From Acarospora socialis (Eukaryota > Ascomycota > Lecanoromycetes > Acarosporales > Acarosporaceae): DNA of 64,000 bases. The position numbers and the translations under genes were made by a program. Where the stretch lies: positions 1,860,001-1,924,000 of the forward strand of contig JAMYGW020000003.1 of NCBI GenBank assembly GCA_025617375.2, read 5' to 3'. The notes beneath the pieces are model-generated. The model did not search any database and was not told the origin of the DNA. It was given only the letters and a program-made list of their open reading frames with translations. Positions 23,128 to 36,555 of this stretch are shown here, piece after piece (the stretch's first letter is position 1; each line of letters opens with the position of its first letter).

Positions 23128-26120
23128 TCAAAGACTAATGTAATCTTCTACTAACTGAGAATGTTTCTGCTGAAGATTGAAGATATTTGTGTGTAGTTTG
23201 TTGAGAGAGATCACAATGATCTCACAATTAAGTTTTAAAAGTTGAATCATCTCATATAGTGATTTTATCATCATCAAAGTGATTGCTGTCATATCAGAAG
23301 TCAAGTCAGCAACTTCAATAAGCAAGTTTTGTTTATCTGAAGTCTTAAAAGAGCAAGTTGTAAGTAGAGTAATCAGAGACATTGTGATAAAGACAGTTTG
23401 ATGAGTCAATAATCAGTTTTCAGCTTCAGTGTGCAGTTTAGTTACAAAAATATCAGATCTTAGTCTATCAAGAGTATGAGACATGTGATGATCAAGAAAT
23501 TCTTGAAACTGTTTAATAGCTGCATTTAAATCTGTCTTTATTTCTTTTCTGAGATATTTATCTTGATATTCAAACTTAAGACTTTAAAGTTGACTCACTT
23601 GTGCTGAATAATCATCTGATATTAATCTGATAAATTCTAAAAACTATTAAATAACTGCATCTAGATCTGTCTCTGTTTCTTTTCTTTGATATTTAGTTCT
23701 GTATTCAGCTTCAAGATTATGAAGTTGATTCACTTATTCTGAATAATTGTCTGACATCAATCTGATAAATTTTAAAAAATATTGAATAACTGCATTTAAA
23801 TCTGTCTCTGTTTCTTTTCTGAAATATTTATCATGATATTCAGTTTCAAGACTACAAAGTTGACTCACTTGTTCTGAATGATTATCTGATGTTAATTTGA
23901 TAAATTTTAAAAAATATTGAATAACTGTGTTTAAATCTGTCTCTGTTTCTTTTCTTTGATATTCATCATGATATTCAAGTTTTAGATAATCATATTGACT
24001 TGTTTATTCTGAATAATTGTCTGACATCAATTTAATAAATTTTAAAAACTGTTAAAGAACTGTGTTTAGATCTGTCTCTGTTTCTTTTCTTTGATATTTA
24101 TCATGATATTCAGCTTCAAGACTACAAAATTAACTTACTTGTTCTGAATGATCATCTGATGTCAATTTGATAAATTTTAAAAAATGTTGCATAACTGTGT
24201 CTAGATCTGTCTCTGTTTCTTTTCTTTGATATTTAGATGTGTATTTAGCTCTGAGACTCTTAAGTTGACTTACTCATTCTGAATGATTGTCTGACATTAA
24301 TCTGATAGATTTTAAAAAATGTTAAAGAACTGCATCTAGATCTGTTTCTGTTTCTTTTTCTTGATATTTAGCTGTGTATTCAGTTTCAAGACTTTAAAAT
24401 CAATCTGTTCATTCTGAATGATTGTCTGATATTAATTTGATAAATTTTAGAAAATGTTGAATAGCTGTATTTAGATCTGTCTCTGTTTCTTTTCTTTCAT
24501 ATTTAGCTCTGTATTCAGCTTTAAGATTTTAAAGTTGACTTACTTGTTCTGAATGATTGTCTGACATTAATTTGATAGATTTTAGAAAATATTGAATAGC
24601 TACATCTAAATCTGTCTCTATTTCTTTTCTGAGATATTTATCTTGATATTCAAACTCAAAACTACAAAATCAACTTACTCATGCTGAATAATTGTTTAAT
24701 ATTAATCTGATAGATTTTAAAAACTGTTAAATAGCTGCATTTAGATCTGTCTCTGTTTCTTTTCTTTGATATTTAGTTCTGTATTCAGCTTTAAGACATT
24801 AAAGTTGATCTGTTTGTTTTGAATGATTATTTGACATCAATTTAATAGATTTTAGAAAATGTTGCATAACTGTGTCTAAATCTGTCTCTGTTTCTTTTTT
24901 TTGATATTTAGTTCTGTATTCAGCTTTAAGACTATAAAGTTGATCTGTTCATTCTGAATGATTATTTGATATTAATTTGATAAATTCTAGAAAATGTTGA
25001 ATAACTGTGTTTAAATCTGTCTCTGTTTCTTTTTTTTTATATTTATCATGATATTTAATCTTAAGATTTTAAAGTTGATGTATTTGTTCTGAATAATTGT
25101 TTAATGTCAATCTGATAAATTTTAAAAACTATTGAATAACTGTGTTTAAATCTGTCTCTGTTTCTTTTTTTTGATATTTAGCTCTGTATTCAGCTTCAAG
25201 ACTTTAAAGTTAACTCACTCATTCTGAATAATCATCTAATATCTATTTAATAGATTTTAAAAACTGTTGAATAGCTGTATTTAGATCTGTCTCTGTTTCT
25301 TTTCTGAGATATTTATTATGATATTCAATCTTAAATCTCTTAAGTTGACACACTCATTCTGAATAATCATTTAACATCAATTTAATAAATTTCAAAAACT
25401 GTTGAATAGCTGTGTCTAGATCTGTTGCTGTTTTTTTTCTTTAATATTTAGTTCTGTATTCAGCTCTGAGACTTTTAAGTTAACTTGTTCATTTTGAATG
25501 ATTGTCTGATGTCAATCTGATAGATTTTAAAAAATATTGAATAACTACAGTTAGATTTGTCTCTATTTTTTTTCTGAGATATTTAGTTCTGTATTCAACT
25601 TTAAAACTATAAAGTTGACTTACTCATTCTGAATGATTGTCTGACATTAATTTAATAAATTCTAAAAAATGTTGAATAACTTTGTTTAAAACTGTTTCTG
25701 TTTCTTTTTTTTTATATTTAGTTCTGTATTCAGCTTCAAGACTTTTAAGTTAATTTATTTGTTCTGAATGATCATCTGACATCAATCTGATAGATTTTAA
25801 AAACTGTTGAATAACTGCATTTAGATCTGTTTCTGTTTCTTTTCTTTGATATTTATTATGATATTCAGTTTCAAGACTACAAAGTTAACATGTTCATTCT
25901 GAATGATTGTCTGATGTTGATCTGATAGATTTTAGAAAATGTTAAATAGCTGTGTTTAGATCTGTCTCTGTTTCTTTTTGAAGATATTTATTATGATATT
26001 CAAGTTCAAGATTTTCAAGTGAACTCATCTGTTCTGAATAATTGTCTGATGTTAATTTGATAAATTTTAGATACTGTTGATGTGCTGTGTCTAAGTCTTT
26101 CATATTTGTTTCTTTATTTT
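23128..26120 (-). pseudogene. long coiled-coil tandem-repeat gene, minus strand
   Basis: One minus-strand frame covers the 135-bp array and continues into an open 93-codon stretch at 23128-23409. In total it is about 995 codons with no frameshift. Each array unit encodes 45 residues on the pattern ETDL-AVI-FLKFI-L-SD, SEQV-QL-LE-EY, KY-RKE. The pattern is hydrophobic-periodic and charged, so an extended coiled coil is likely. Stops occur in many units, at positions that read Gln/Trp/Arg elsewhere. The non-repeat tail (LLKLNCEIIVISLNKLH) is also helical. The start is not defined: the open stretch at 26343-26654 is in another frame. I do not recognise the gene. Confidence 0.6.
23450..26110 (-). 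repeat. 135-bp tandem array, about 20 units
   Basis: The block TGCAT/TGTGT-TTAGATCTGTCTCTG recurs at 23521, 23656, 23791, 23926 and onward to 26086. The distance 23521 to 26086 equals exactly 19 x 135. So the array has no net indel over 2.5 kb even though units have diverged by point changes. Each unit equals 45 codons, which keeps the minus-strand frame. Confidence 0.92.
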
Positions 26121-27292
26121 ACTGAGAGTATTCACTTTCTGTCAAATATTAGAAATCATATCAAAACTAATGTAAACTGTAGACTCATTTCTGAAGATGA
26201 ACAGATATGCTTTTAGTTTTTAAACTTACAGTCAGTACATCAGTTCTGCACTATATTCTTTTCTATTTAGAAAAGAATGATTGTGACTCTAGATGAGTCA
26301 TGAAAAAGACTGCAAAAGTATCAATATATGTGTATCATATACTCAGATGCACTGATGAGAAACTGTTTTAATGTTGTAGTTTTGATGAAGTAAATGATCA
26401 GAGCACTCAACAAATGAAAGTCTGTTATTTTTCATAAATCTTTTAGAGACAATCTCATGTAAAACTGACATGAATGCAACTTGAGCATGAAACATTATCT
26501 GAGCATACTCATACAGAAGTGTCTTGATGCTAAACAGACATTGAAAAGATAAGATGTTACACTGTCTGAATTTAAAATATTGAATTGATGTTGAGTAGAA
26601 TTCATGAAACAACAAGTCACTACTGTACAAAAATGAGAGTCTCTCTTTCTTCATTAAAGTGATGCTGAAGACACAGCTGCAAAAGATCTTCAGTATTTCA
26701 CAATAGTCAGTTAATAGTTGTTGTCATTCTTGCTTGTAACTTAGAGACTGATAACTTAGACTGTTCATTGCACATCTTCACAATTCAATCTTAACTACAG
26801 TAGATAACTTACACAAACTCATCTTTGACTTACTGAAGACTTGATGCATGTGAGTCTCTTACATTTTTGTGAATGTGCATCTTCAAAAGAAATTTCAGAT
26901 CTGTCTTTTGATTCATACATTCATGTCAGATGTTTTTAGAGATTTTAGCATTGATGACAGTCACTAGTGATTCTTCAATGACATCAAATGTTGACTGTGC
27001 TCATGCATTCAGCTGCTTGTTCTCAGTTAAATTTAAACTCTTGAGACAGCAATGTGAGCTGACTTGAGGGCACACTTCATTGTAAGATATGACTGTAAGC
27101 ACATCAATAAGCATACTACTGTGCAGCAGCTCACTCACAGACCAGTAACTTGTAGAATGTTCAAGGTATCTCTTACTAGACAGACATGCACAAAGATAAG
27201 TCAAACACTATGCTGTATGAAAGTGAACAATCAGCACTCAATGTGTCATCAAAACAGCAATGCATCTACCTGATACAGCAGTCTCTGACTGA
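26121..27292. other. unrecognised stretch
   Basis: A 103-codon minus-strand open stretch at 26343-26654 lies upstream of the repeat gene and could be its 5' exon after a frame change, but I see no clear junction. The plus strand is open at 27064-27273. No domain is recognised in either. Confidence 0.3.
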
Positions 27293-27297
27293 ACACA

Positions 27298-27598
27298 TGT
27301 TATGATTATGATTTAGACAGACTAGATCAAGAACACAAGATAGCAAGTATGCACAAGAACATACACCAGAACATGAAACTCAACAGCTCAATGCATTGAG
27401 CAGTCAACTCAATGTCTGAATATGTTGAGTTCTTTCTATATAGTAGAGTTTATTCTCTTATGAGATTGATCATGTTCAACTCAATCAGTTACTTAGCAAT
27501 CTACTAAGAGTTTATCTACAATGCACTGTGATATCTTTATATCAATAAGTTCAAACTCTTAGCTCTATATTCAAGAAATCTCAGATTGAGACATAACA
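27298..27598 (+). repeat. solo LTR related to retrotransposon 1
   Basis: This 301-bp block begins TGTTATGATT and ends GAGACATAACA. It is flanked by the perfect duplication ACACA at 27293-27297 and 27599-27603. It shares with the element-1 LTRs the TCTATATAGTAG block, GATCATGTTCAACTCA, ATCTTTATATCAA and the last 25 bases. There is no internal sequence and no partner LTR, so it is a solo LTR left by recombination. It belongs to the same superfamily but a different subfamily, as the upstream half differs. Confidence 0.88.
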
Positions 27599-27603
27599 AC
27601 ACA

Positions 27604-29990
27604 CTGCTCAAGTTCATATTTTTATGCTATGTAGAGCAACTTTCATCAGCTATTTCATCATGAACTTTCTACAAATGTACTGAAGAGTTGTACTTTATCA
27701 CTTGAGCAAGTGATCTACTCACAAGCTCAGCAAAAGATCACATGTATGTAGTGAGATGTCTGAATGATCTTCTCACATGTCTAAATACATTGCAAGTTCA
27801 TGCAATTTGATCAAGTTATCATTTGAGCTACTTCTCACACTTTGTAAATCTATACACTCATATAAAACAATGATTTCTTGATCTGTCTTCCATACTAGAG
27901 TCAGTATATATCTCTGCAGCTGATTCTTAGTTTTGTATTGCAGTGATTTCAGAGATAAACACAACAAAAACAATAGCATATCTGTACAGATTGATCAGCT
28001 ATTGATATTGTTTTAAGCAGCTCAGTACTAATGTAGTTTCTGTGATAATCAACTTCATTGCTCTCAATTTTGTTAATTAAGATAGAATAAGAAGATACAA
28101 GATTGTGCACAACATAATGATGACAATTCAAACTGAAATGATAATGATCAAATTGCATATAATGATCAACATCATTAGCAGAAGCATGAGCAGAAAAAAC
28201 AGAATTATCTTTGCAGTACACTGAATCAGAAAATCTTGATAGATGTACACATTTGAATTAGTTGAGAGATTGTGTAATCAGCTCTAAACTCATCAATTAA
28301 CTATGCATTAAGAAATTGTTTTTCTGTCACATTCTTACACTTTGAAAGCTCTGTCAGTACTGTATCAGCTTGTTTTTTACTCATGTTTCAAGTTGTAAAA
28401 TCACACTGTTCACTGTGAGTGTCAAAGAAGTCAGATTGCTACAATATGCAAGATATGCTGTTTTCTCTTGAGTTAAGCAGTTCATCACTTTCACTCAGTT
28501 CTGCAGACTTAATATGTCTCTTTTCTCTGCTAACTGTAGATGCAATATTCAGTTAATTTTCTCAACAAATTGATCTAACTCTGTTAACTCTATCTATAAG
28601 CTCTTTACATCACTTATCATAGTTGATCAGAGCTGCTTCAATCTCAGATAGTGTAGAAAGATGATCTCTATTTTCATCACATTGACTTTTTTTGAGAAAG
28701 AGAAAAGACATTTTCTCTTGATCAATTCACTTCAATCATTGCTTGAGTAAGAATAATTTGTCTTGTTTCAATAATATGACTCAAGTTCAAAGCTTGTTAA
28801 AGCAACAACATATCAGTCAGAAAAAATGAACTGAGAAAAGCACAGTGAATCAAGAATACTCAGACTCATACTCTTCAACTGAATATCATTAACAGATGAA
28901 GTTATTATTCAAGTTACATACTTTTATTGATCTTCAGATCAATCATAGTTGTTCTTTCTTGATGCTGTCAACACTGAAGACAACAATGAAAGAATATTAA
29001 CATCTTGTCTCTTTCTGTTTCATAAACACAATCTTCAGTGTCTTTCTTTCTAGTTGAAGACAATTGAGATTGTGTATTTTAATACATCTACTTGCTAAGT
29101 TTGCAAGACTAAGACAGACTGTTACAAACTAACACATTGAAAATAGATGTGAGACTTCTTCTCAATAAGTCTGCATGTCAGTTCTTAAAACTGTTTCAAG
29201 ATGAGCATGAACACTGTCAGAACATCTCATCAGTCTATTTTGATAGCTGAATGATCTACAATTTGTACTATAAGTATTAGAATGCATCATTGAATAGTAT
29301 TCATATTATTGCATCTCTCTTACAAACATCTGTTCTGAAATCAAAAAGCAAGCAATTATGTCTTCTCAAGAGTATGCAGTCATCACTCATCTTAATTTAT
29401 TCATATTTACATGTAGAATAGAAAGAAAAAGAACAAGTTCATCTTCACTGATGAGAAAGATCATTTCTACATTGCACACTCTAGTGTTAGTGCTCTGTTC
29501 ACAATTTATCAAAGTGTACTGAAATTGTGTTAAACTTCTGAATTTTGCATTGAGAATAAAGTGTATCTTGTGAGTTCTAACAGATCTCATGATGATTTCT
29601 TTCTTGTTGCATCTATCTGCTTGAGACAAAAATGTATTTTAAGTTTTAAGAATAATCAGACTGTCAAGAACAGTGAAAAGATCAAGATAGTGAAGCTGAA
29701 GACTGCATGAAAAATGTGAGATATTCAGTGTATTCAATAAACATTTTCACATCAGCAGTGAAAAGCATAGTTAAAACAATATGAATGTAAACTGTATCAC
29801 TCAGACATCAATTTATCTTCACAGTTTCACTTTTAATGCATTCTGCAGCTTCTTATTCTACATGATGCATTCTGTAGCTTCTTGTTCTACATGATGTATT
29901 TGTTACTTGTTCATAGTTACTTCTGTCTAAATGCATAAGTTTTAAAACATTATACAGTGTAGAGAGATCTGCTGTTCACATCTTTTTCTT
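27604..29990 (-). other. unrecognised minus-strand degenerate coding region
   Basis: The minus strand holds several coding-like pieces in different frames: 29387-29629, about 28330-28730 (ending in a polar helical stretch with LSESDELLNSREN and KKQADTVLTELSK), 27949-28221 and 27773-27979. They could be exons or frameshifted parts of one gene of about 1.8 kb. I recognise no domain. No feature is seen on the plus strand. Confidence 0.35.
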
Positions 29991-30141
29991 ATAGATTACA
30001 GTGTTTATCATCTCTGTTTTCTCAAGTCTTCAATATGAGAAACACTCTGTCTTCAAGTCATCAAAGTCTGAGTCAAATATTCTGTTGTGCATATACATAT
30101 TAAGCATCTTACACAACATGTGCACAGCACACTCTTTCATA

Positions 30142-32034
30142 ATGAATGATCAGCACACTATCTCTACACATTACACAATTCTGATTGATATCAACATCTA
30201 CTCAAATAGTTTTCTAAAAAGCTGCATACAAGATGTTCAGAAGATTAAAGAATGTCTTGAGAGCAAATTATCTTTGATTGACATTCAGACTCTAACAACA
30301 AGTAATAACAATACATCATTTAAATGTCTCAAAAGCTGATCAACTTCTCATAACATGACTTCAGCTCTTAAAATGATCACATTTTGAGTGCAATCTGAAG
30401 ACTTCATTTATATTCATTACTCTGATCATGAAATTAAATTAGATTCATATCATGATCTCTTGAGTTAATTAATCAAAGACTTAACTTTAATTCTTCTGAA
30501 TAAGAATAGTAACTGAGTGAGATTATTATCTGAGCTGCAACTAGTTGATCTTCTCAAATTCATGATAGACAAAGCACTAATCATCACTCTTGTTCTGAAT
30601 TGCTGCTTCTTGATAAGCATTTACTGTAATGATGATCTCAATATTCAATATCTTTCATGCAGTCAAATTAACACATTAACATATTCTTCAATTTCAGAAT
30701 ATGATCTCACAGACAGAAACACTCATTCTATGAGTCACAATGCATCAATGCACAATAATTGACTTCTGAATTCAAATCAGTATACTATACTTGCTGCATA
30801 CAGATCACACAAAAAGACTAAGAGTGAATCTGAAACAAGTGAGAAGAAAGAACATTATAAAGCTTTGTTGTACTTCTTGTTTAAAGTCTTGTTCAATCAT
30901 GAGCTTGAGAGACAATACAAGAATATTCATCATCATTTGTGCATCAAATTCTGAAAATCTTGTCAAGCACAACATTTCATCTTGTATGAAAATAAAAATC
31001 AGACTTTCTTTGATCAAATTAACTCATACTGTAATGCAAGATTCATGAATATCTTTAAATATAACAGAAGTCTTTGACTTCTGACTGATCTGACTTACAA
31101 TTTTGATCTTGATGATTGTTTTGTGTTATCTTTCTTTGACTCATTAAGTAATCAAGACATCAAGAAAAATTTCATCACAAATATCACTCATCTCTGATCT
31201 TTTACATTCAAGTTGAAGCTATTAGACACTTCACATAGTCTTCAAACAGAATGAATCACAAAATCACTCACTTACTTATATCTCTCAAATTTTTCTGTTC
31301 AGCTGACACCTGAACTTTCACATCAAGATGAATGATAAACAGCACTGAAGAAACACTCACTCAATACTTATATAAATAATGAACAAGATTCAGCACTGCA
31401 GATCATGCAAAGCAACAATAAATATAAAATACTAAATGAGTATGACTGAAAGATCATCAATCTGTCAGCAATGCTGCAAGATCAAATGAATACTAGTTGT
31501 GTCTGCAATATCTTAGAGCACTTAGCTAAATTTCAAATGACAAAGAACATAATCAATAAAATATCTAGAGCTGCTTTCAGAAAGTTGCTCAACATTCAGA
31601 TAAGAGTGAACAAAAAGACTTTCAACTCAGAGAAAAACATAGAAGTGCAGCACAGCAATATTGTAAAACTGATCATGAAAAATGCAGAAGAAACTGCATT
31701 ATATGTTTATGTGTTCAATCTAGATTCTTTATGACAGATTAAGAAGTTATCTTATGAAGTCACTTCTGAGTGTAATCACAATCACAACTTGAAATATACA
31801 GAAATGACTATAAAGAAGATCAAGATGATGATTTTTTCTGCAATGAGTGAGTATGACTTGTGTGAGAATATTATTAAGATCTTTGTCATGTTTCAGTCAA
31901 CATCTTTTGATTTGCTTGAGCTATCAAATCTTGATGAACTAAATAAGACAAATGTTGAAGTCAGAACTAATCATTCTAATAATTATGAATCAGATGATTG
32001 AGTGACTTTGAACTTTTCTATTGTCACAGTCTGA
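30142..32034 (+). pseudogene. caspase-like (peptidase C14) gene, degenerate
   Basis: A frame of 630 codons runs with no frameshift. ATG 30142 is chosen because the caspase fold begins 12 codons later at YTILIDIN. The N-terminal half reads as a fungal metacaspase-like domain: KSCIQDVQKIKECL, then the catalytic His strand YIHYSDH at residues about 90-96 (SGHG expected), and the catalytic Cys strand LVLNCCF at about 151-157 (DCCFS expected). A later block, YTILAA, is also typical. The C-terminal 300 residues (LYLSNFSVQLTPELSH, ALYVYVFNL) look like a beta-rich domain. The Gly and Asp changes at the active site and several stops make it inactive. It converges with the kinase gene at 32497-33324. 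Confidence 0.8.
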
Positions 32035-32496
32035 TGATGAGTTAAAGTTCTAAGCAATAGTTCTTTCATTCTGAATCATGTAATTTTACATGTAAAGTTT
32101 TCTTCAGAATTTTCATACACTCTTTTTCTTTCTTCTTTGTGCCTCATCTTGTATGTTAACAATGTCAATTACTCAATTCTTATCTGATTTCTATGCATGT
32201 TCTGAAGAATCTTGACATCTATTTGCACATTGTTGTTAATAAATCTATAATGAGTTTAGAAGCAGCATGAATCTCAATGGTTTTTGAAGACTTTGTTGCT
32301 TTGTTAACATCAATATTTAATGCTGTGCATCAATTGATTCAGTACTGACTATCACAATTGTCTTGAGCTCAACAACCTCACTCTAGTCACACTGACTTTA
32401 TACTTTGAAGTTCTGAATGAGTCATATGAGAAAGTATGTTTCTTCAATTGTAGCTGACTTGAAAGTGCATGCAAAAAATTATGACTACTCAGTCAG
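32035..32496. other. intergenic gap between convergent caspase-like and kinase genes
   Basis: About 460 bases lie between the two gene ends. I see no open frame of note, no repeat and no RNA gene. Both genes point into this gap, so it would hold their 3' ends. Confidence 0.4.
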
Positions 32497-33324
32497 TCAC
32501 TTCTTTAGAGCTTTGAGTTCATCTACACATGTATCAATTTTCTTGTACACAAGCAACCAGCATTTGTAAATAATATACTCACTCAAAACATCATTAAGAA
32601 CAGAAAATCTTCTCTTAATGTATCATTTCTCAATTTCTTTCTCATTCTCAAGTTTGTTCAGATCTGAAAAAGATTCATGACTCATCATGATTTCATAAAT
32701 AGCAGTATTCAATGCAAAAAGATCTGACATCTGATCTGAATGAGTAAATGAACAAGAAAGATATGATTTGATGTTTTTTAGAGCAAAATCATTGAAGATG
32801 ACACCATGTGAATAAACATAAAGATCTTGAAAGTCAGAAAGTTTCACATTCATGTTTCTGTTGAGAAGAAAATTCTGAATACTAATATTGCAGTGTATAA
32901 TATTCTTCATATGAATATAAACTATAGCTTCAGCAGTCTGTCAAGATCATCTCAATTTATTCTTTAATGAGACAAAATCAGAAGAGTTGAAGCTGCACAA
33001 AAATTCTCTCAATGTTTCATTCAACACATACTTCAACTTCAAACCTCATTCATCTAGACCATAGCAAGTGATGATATGAGAATGAGATTTCAAGACTTTG
33101 TACATGTGCTTCTCAATAACAAATCTTTCTCACTGCTCTCTCACAACACATGGGTATTTCAAAACAGCTTTGTCATTGAGATGAGCTATAAAGCTAGTGA
33201 ACTCAAAATCAATGACTTTATCAATCTTGTTTGAAAGATATAGAGACATCATTCTACTTTTCATTGTGTTCATGAAGTAACATAAATACTGAGTTTGTTG
33301 GCTTGCAGAAGTAGAGTGAGACAA
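32497..33324 (-). pseudogene. small protein kinase gene, degenerate
   Basis: A minus-strand frame of 276 codons has no frameshift. It reads as a compact fungal serine/threonine-type kinase: AVLKYP near residue 56 for the ATP-binding Lys strand, then HIITCYGLDE, LREFL, and the catalytic loop IIHCNISIQNFLL at about 142 (HCD expected, Asp to Asn). The metal-binding loop follows as VKLSDFQ, then DLFALNTAIYEIM for helix F and KRRFSVLNDVL near the end. Length and block order fit a minimal kinase domain with nothing else attached. Stops replace expected Trp or Arg codons. An internal Met at residue 18 could be the true start. It faces the caspase-like gene tail to tail. Confidence 0.8.
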
Positions 33325-36300
33325 TTAAGTGTAGATAATGATGATGACACAATGAATTGAAATAATCTTGAGTGTGTGAATTCTAATGAACACTTAGCTC
33401 AAATATAACTACTATTCATTAAAGAGAGAGTCATGTGTAGAAATATTATCAAGTAGTTAGTGATATTCACTCATATGTTCAACTCAATAAGTATGCAGAT
33501 TTGATAGATTAGCAGAATTTCTGATGCAATTTCACATACTGATGATGTCTTATGAAGAAGATTGTTCTAGATATGAATGAATATGCAGAGCTGTTCATGA
33601 CTCAAAAGAAGAATTCAAAGTGAATATGATCAATGTTATTGAAGTGTTCAGTAGTTTTATGTGATCTTCACAGTGAAATAAAGAAGAGATACAAGTTTCT
33701 GAAGTTTTGTTGTTGTGTAACTTCTTGTGTTATACAACAAAACAGAGTGATGCTGTAAATAGAACTTAAGTGCTTTCTGTGAATTTTTCATTTCTTTTCA
33801 CTTGTAATGAGTCATCAGACTAATCTGAAGAATGATGATTGCAGAATTTGTTGACTAAGTGTAACACTTCTGCAGCTTAATCAGAATGAGCTTTTGAAAG
33901 TAGTGATCACACAATAGAGACACTTGTGTCTGCAGTGCTGTAGCTGCTGTTAATAAGTTGCTGATCAATATCTTCATCTATAATGTTAAGTCTGAAACAT
34001 TGAATAAGAACATCTGATTGTTTTCTGCTAAGTTTATGACTGATGTTCTTCTTATTAATATGAAACAACTATTTCTCAGACTCAAAGTGAAGAAAGCAGA
34101 CTTTGACAAGAATTGCTGACAAGTATTATGTTCACAATTCATTGAGCACACTCAGTGATTGAAAACAACAAATGTCTGAAGACATCAAGATGAGAGAAAC
34201 AAAATCTGACTTCAATTAGTGTGACAAATCAGCTGCAAAAGCTGCTGAGTCTGAGTCATTTACTGAAGCTGTCAATTCTGCATCTGAGCTGACTACTGAA
34301 ACTGTTGCTGTTAATGAAAATGTTACATGAATGTTTCAGAAATTGAAGAGATTTGAGAAGTCTGTTAAATTTTTAAGTGATAAAAAAAAGAAAAAAGAAA
34401 TGAACAGAAGTGCATGATATGATATGTCTGTTTAAGAAATGATAGTTGTGTCATAAGTTTAAGTAGTGAAACTGAAGTACTCTTTTAATTAAAAATAATC
34501 TGTAACTTTCAGTCATGTTTTAAAAATACAGACACTTCATTTTAGAGTTCATTCTTCTGTCTTTGTAGTAAAAGATCACATTTTATTTCTCAAAATATCT
34601 CTCAGTACACAAATCAATGCATTCTGAACTTATCATAGACTGTTTCAATTGTAAAGTGTTCACAAATGAATCTGTGACTCTTGATGAGATATAAATTTGT
34701 CATGTGAAACAACATCAAGTTGTAAACATTGTTTATCTTCATTCACAGATCAGCATAGAACTGCTTTTCATTCATCTTTGTGAATTGAGTGAAGAAAGTC
34801 ATAATCTATCTCAGATAAGCTGATTATCAAGAGAGATGATGAATTGAAATGATTGAATGAAAGAGTATATATCAATTTCAAAATTTCATTCAGCATTGCA
34901 TTTCACTTCATTAAGTTGACATTCTGAGCTTCTTGCACAGTCAGATTCTCATAGACAGAATGATGACATATTTTTTATTTTAACAATGAGTTAGTTGTTT
35001 CTCTTCAATCTTTCAGTACAAAGGGTTGAGTCTTACTCTTGAAGATTAAAAATGAGTGTGTGTGCATTACAGACTCAGTTCATGCAAGTTTTAGCAATAA
35101 AGAAAGTTTGAATCATAACTTAAGTCAAAAATATATCTTAATGTGATGATCTGAAGCTGAGATGATTTGTATTTACAGTGATATCAGAAAATCTCAATCA
35201 CTTGTATGATTTTAACTCTGAAGTGAATTGAAGCAAGCAAAATCAAGATTAAAGCATCTTCAACTCAAATCTTCACTCTCTATCAAGAGTATCAGAACTC
35301 TGCATACTACATGATGATCACTGTTCAAAAAGTATGTTCAGTTACATCATTCTTCATTCTGTTTCAGTCATAAACTAAAATCTTTTTAATAGACTTTCAG
35401 CAATCTTCTCAATCATATTAAATCTGTGATATTGAAAATATCTGAGAATATTATCTTGATAGTTCACATTTACTGTGTATGAAATCAACATTTGAATGTG
35501 TAGACTGAGTCTCACTTAAAAACTCAACTTCTTAAATCAAAACATTGTTCAGATTTTGAAATTCATTTCTGATGCACACTTTGATTTCTTTATGATTCTT
35601 GACAGTCATGCATATGCTTGTGCTCACTCACTGCAGTCATATCTAGATGCAGTAACATGATGTATACTTCTGCATGAGTCATCAACCTTGTTATTTACTG
35701 AAGATATCAGAAATCATCTCAAGTCAATACTAGTTAAGAAACTTATTGTTGCTGCTGCACTTCAACTTTTCATCTCAGTGCATCTGAAGATTTTTATAAG
35801 AACAGTTGAAACATGATGTTTGCTTCACTTCTTAATTCTTTCAATCTTATTCAATCTCTCACATCTATCTCTGCAACTTTATCAAGTTCATTTGATATTA
35901 AGTGAACATCTCAAACATTAATATGATCTCTAGCAGCAGCTTTGTCAAAGTTCTCATCAATAAGAAGAAGAAACATATGCACAAAACAGCAAAAGACTCT
36001 CAGAAGTGCTGAGAGAAGATTAAAAAGAAGTGAGAGATGAAGAAGCTAACAAAAAAGACTGAAGAGAATTTTCAGAAGCATAAAGACACTGAAGACAGCA
36101 GTGATGTCATAGAAAATACTATCATCACTTAAGATGTCAAGTTGTAATTCAGATATGCTTCTGAAACTCAATTCATCTATATAGATTGAAAGTTTTAGCA
36201 GAGATTCAGAATATCTTGTGTGAAAAGAGATAACTTTTGTTCATTATGAGAACTAGCACTGCATTGAAGATTGTTTGAAGAAAGTTGCAGATTTAAGTCA

Positions 36301-36555
36301 ACTCATTTTTTGTAGTTGTCAGACACTCTTGTTTTCTTTAAAATGAGAAGTGCTTTTGAAGAGAAGTATTGATCTGAGATGTTCTTCAACAACTTTACTC
36401 ATATATGTATATCTATCAATAGAACAAGACAGCACACTTCTTGTTGTGCATTTTTATCATTATCTTGTTTATGTAGTTACTAGTCACTCATTTTAGATTT
36501 TAGTAGTTGAAGAAATGAAGAAACATTGATCTAAGATGATATAGAGAAACTCTAC
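33325..36555. other. unrecognised degenerate stretch
   Basis: Stop-broken coding-like pieces occur on the plus strand near 34190-34400 (acidic, then Lys-rich) and 35980-36330. I recognise no family. A dispersed repeat, listed separately, starts near 35232. No other feature is supported. Confidence 0.3.
35232..35456 (+). repeat. dispersed repeat, copy A
   Basis: The sequence AGCAAAATCAAGATTAAAGC to ATTGAAAATATCTGAGA matches 48664-48816 with a central difference in length. Both copies share CTTTCAGCAATCTTC and CACAATCATATTAAATC-type blocks. On the plus strand part of each reads KIKIKASSTQIFTL. It is a fragment of some repeated gene or element that I do not recognise. Confidence 0.6.

Noticed and set aside
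23450-26110. CRISPR-like array
   Set aside because: The unit is a 135-bp direct coding repeat without spacers, in a eukaryotic-type sequence.
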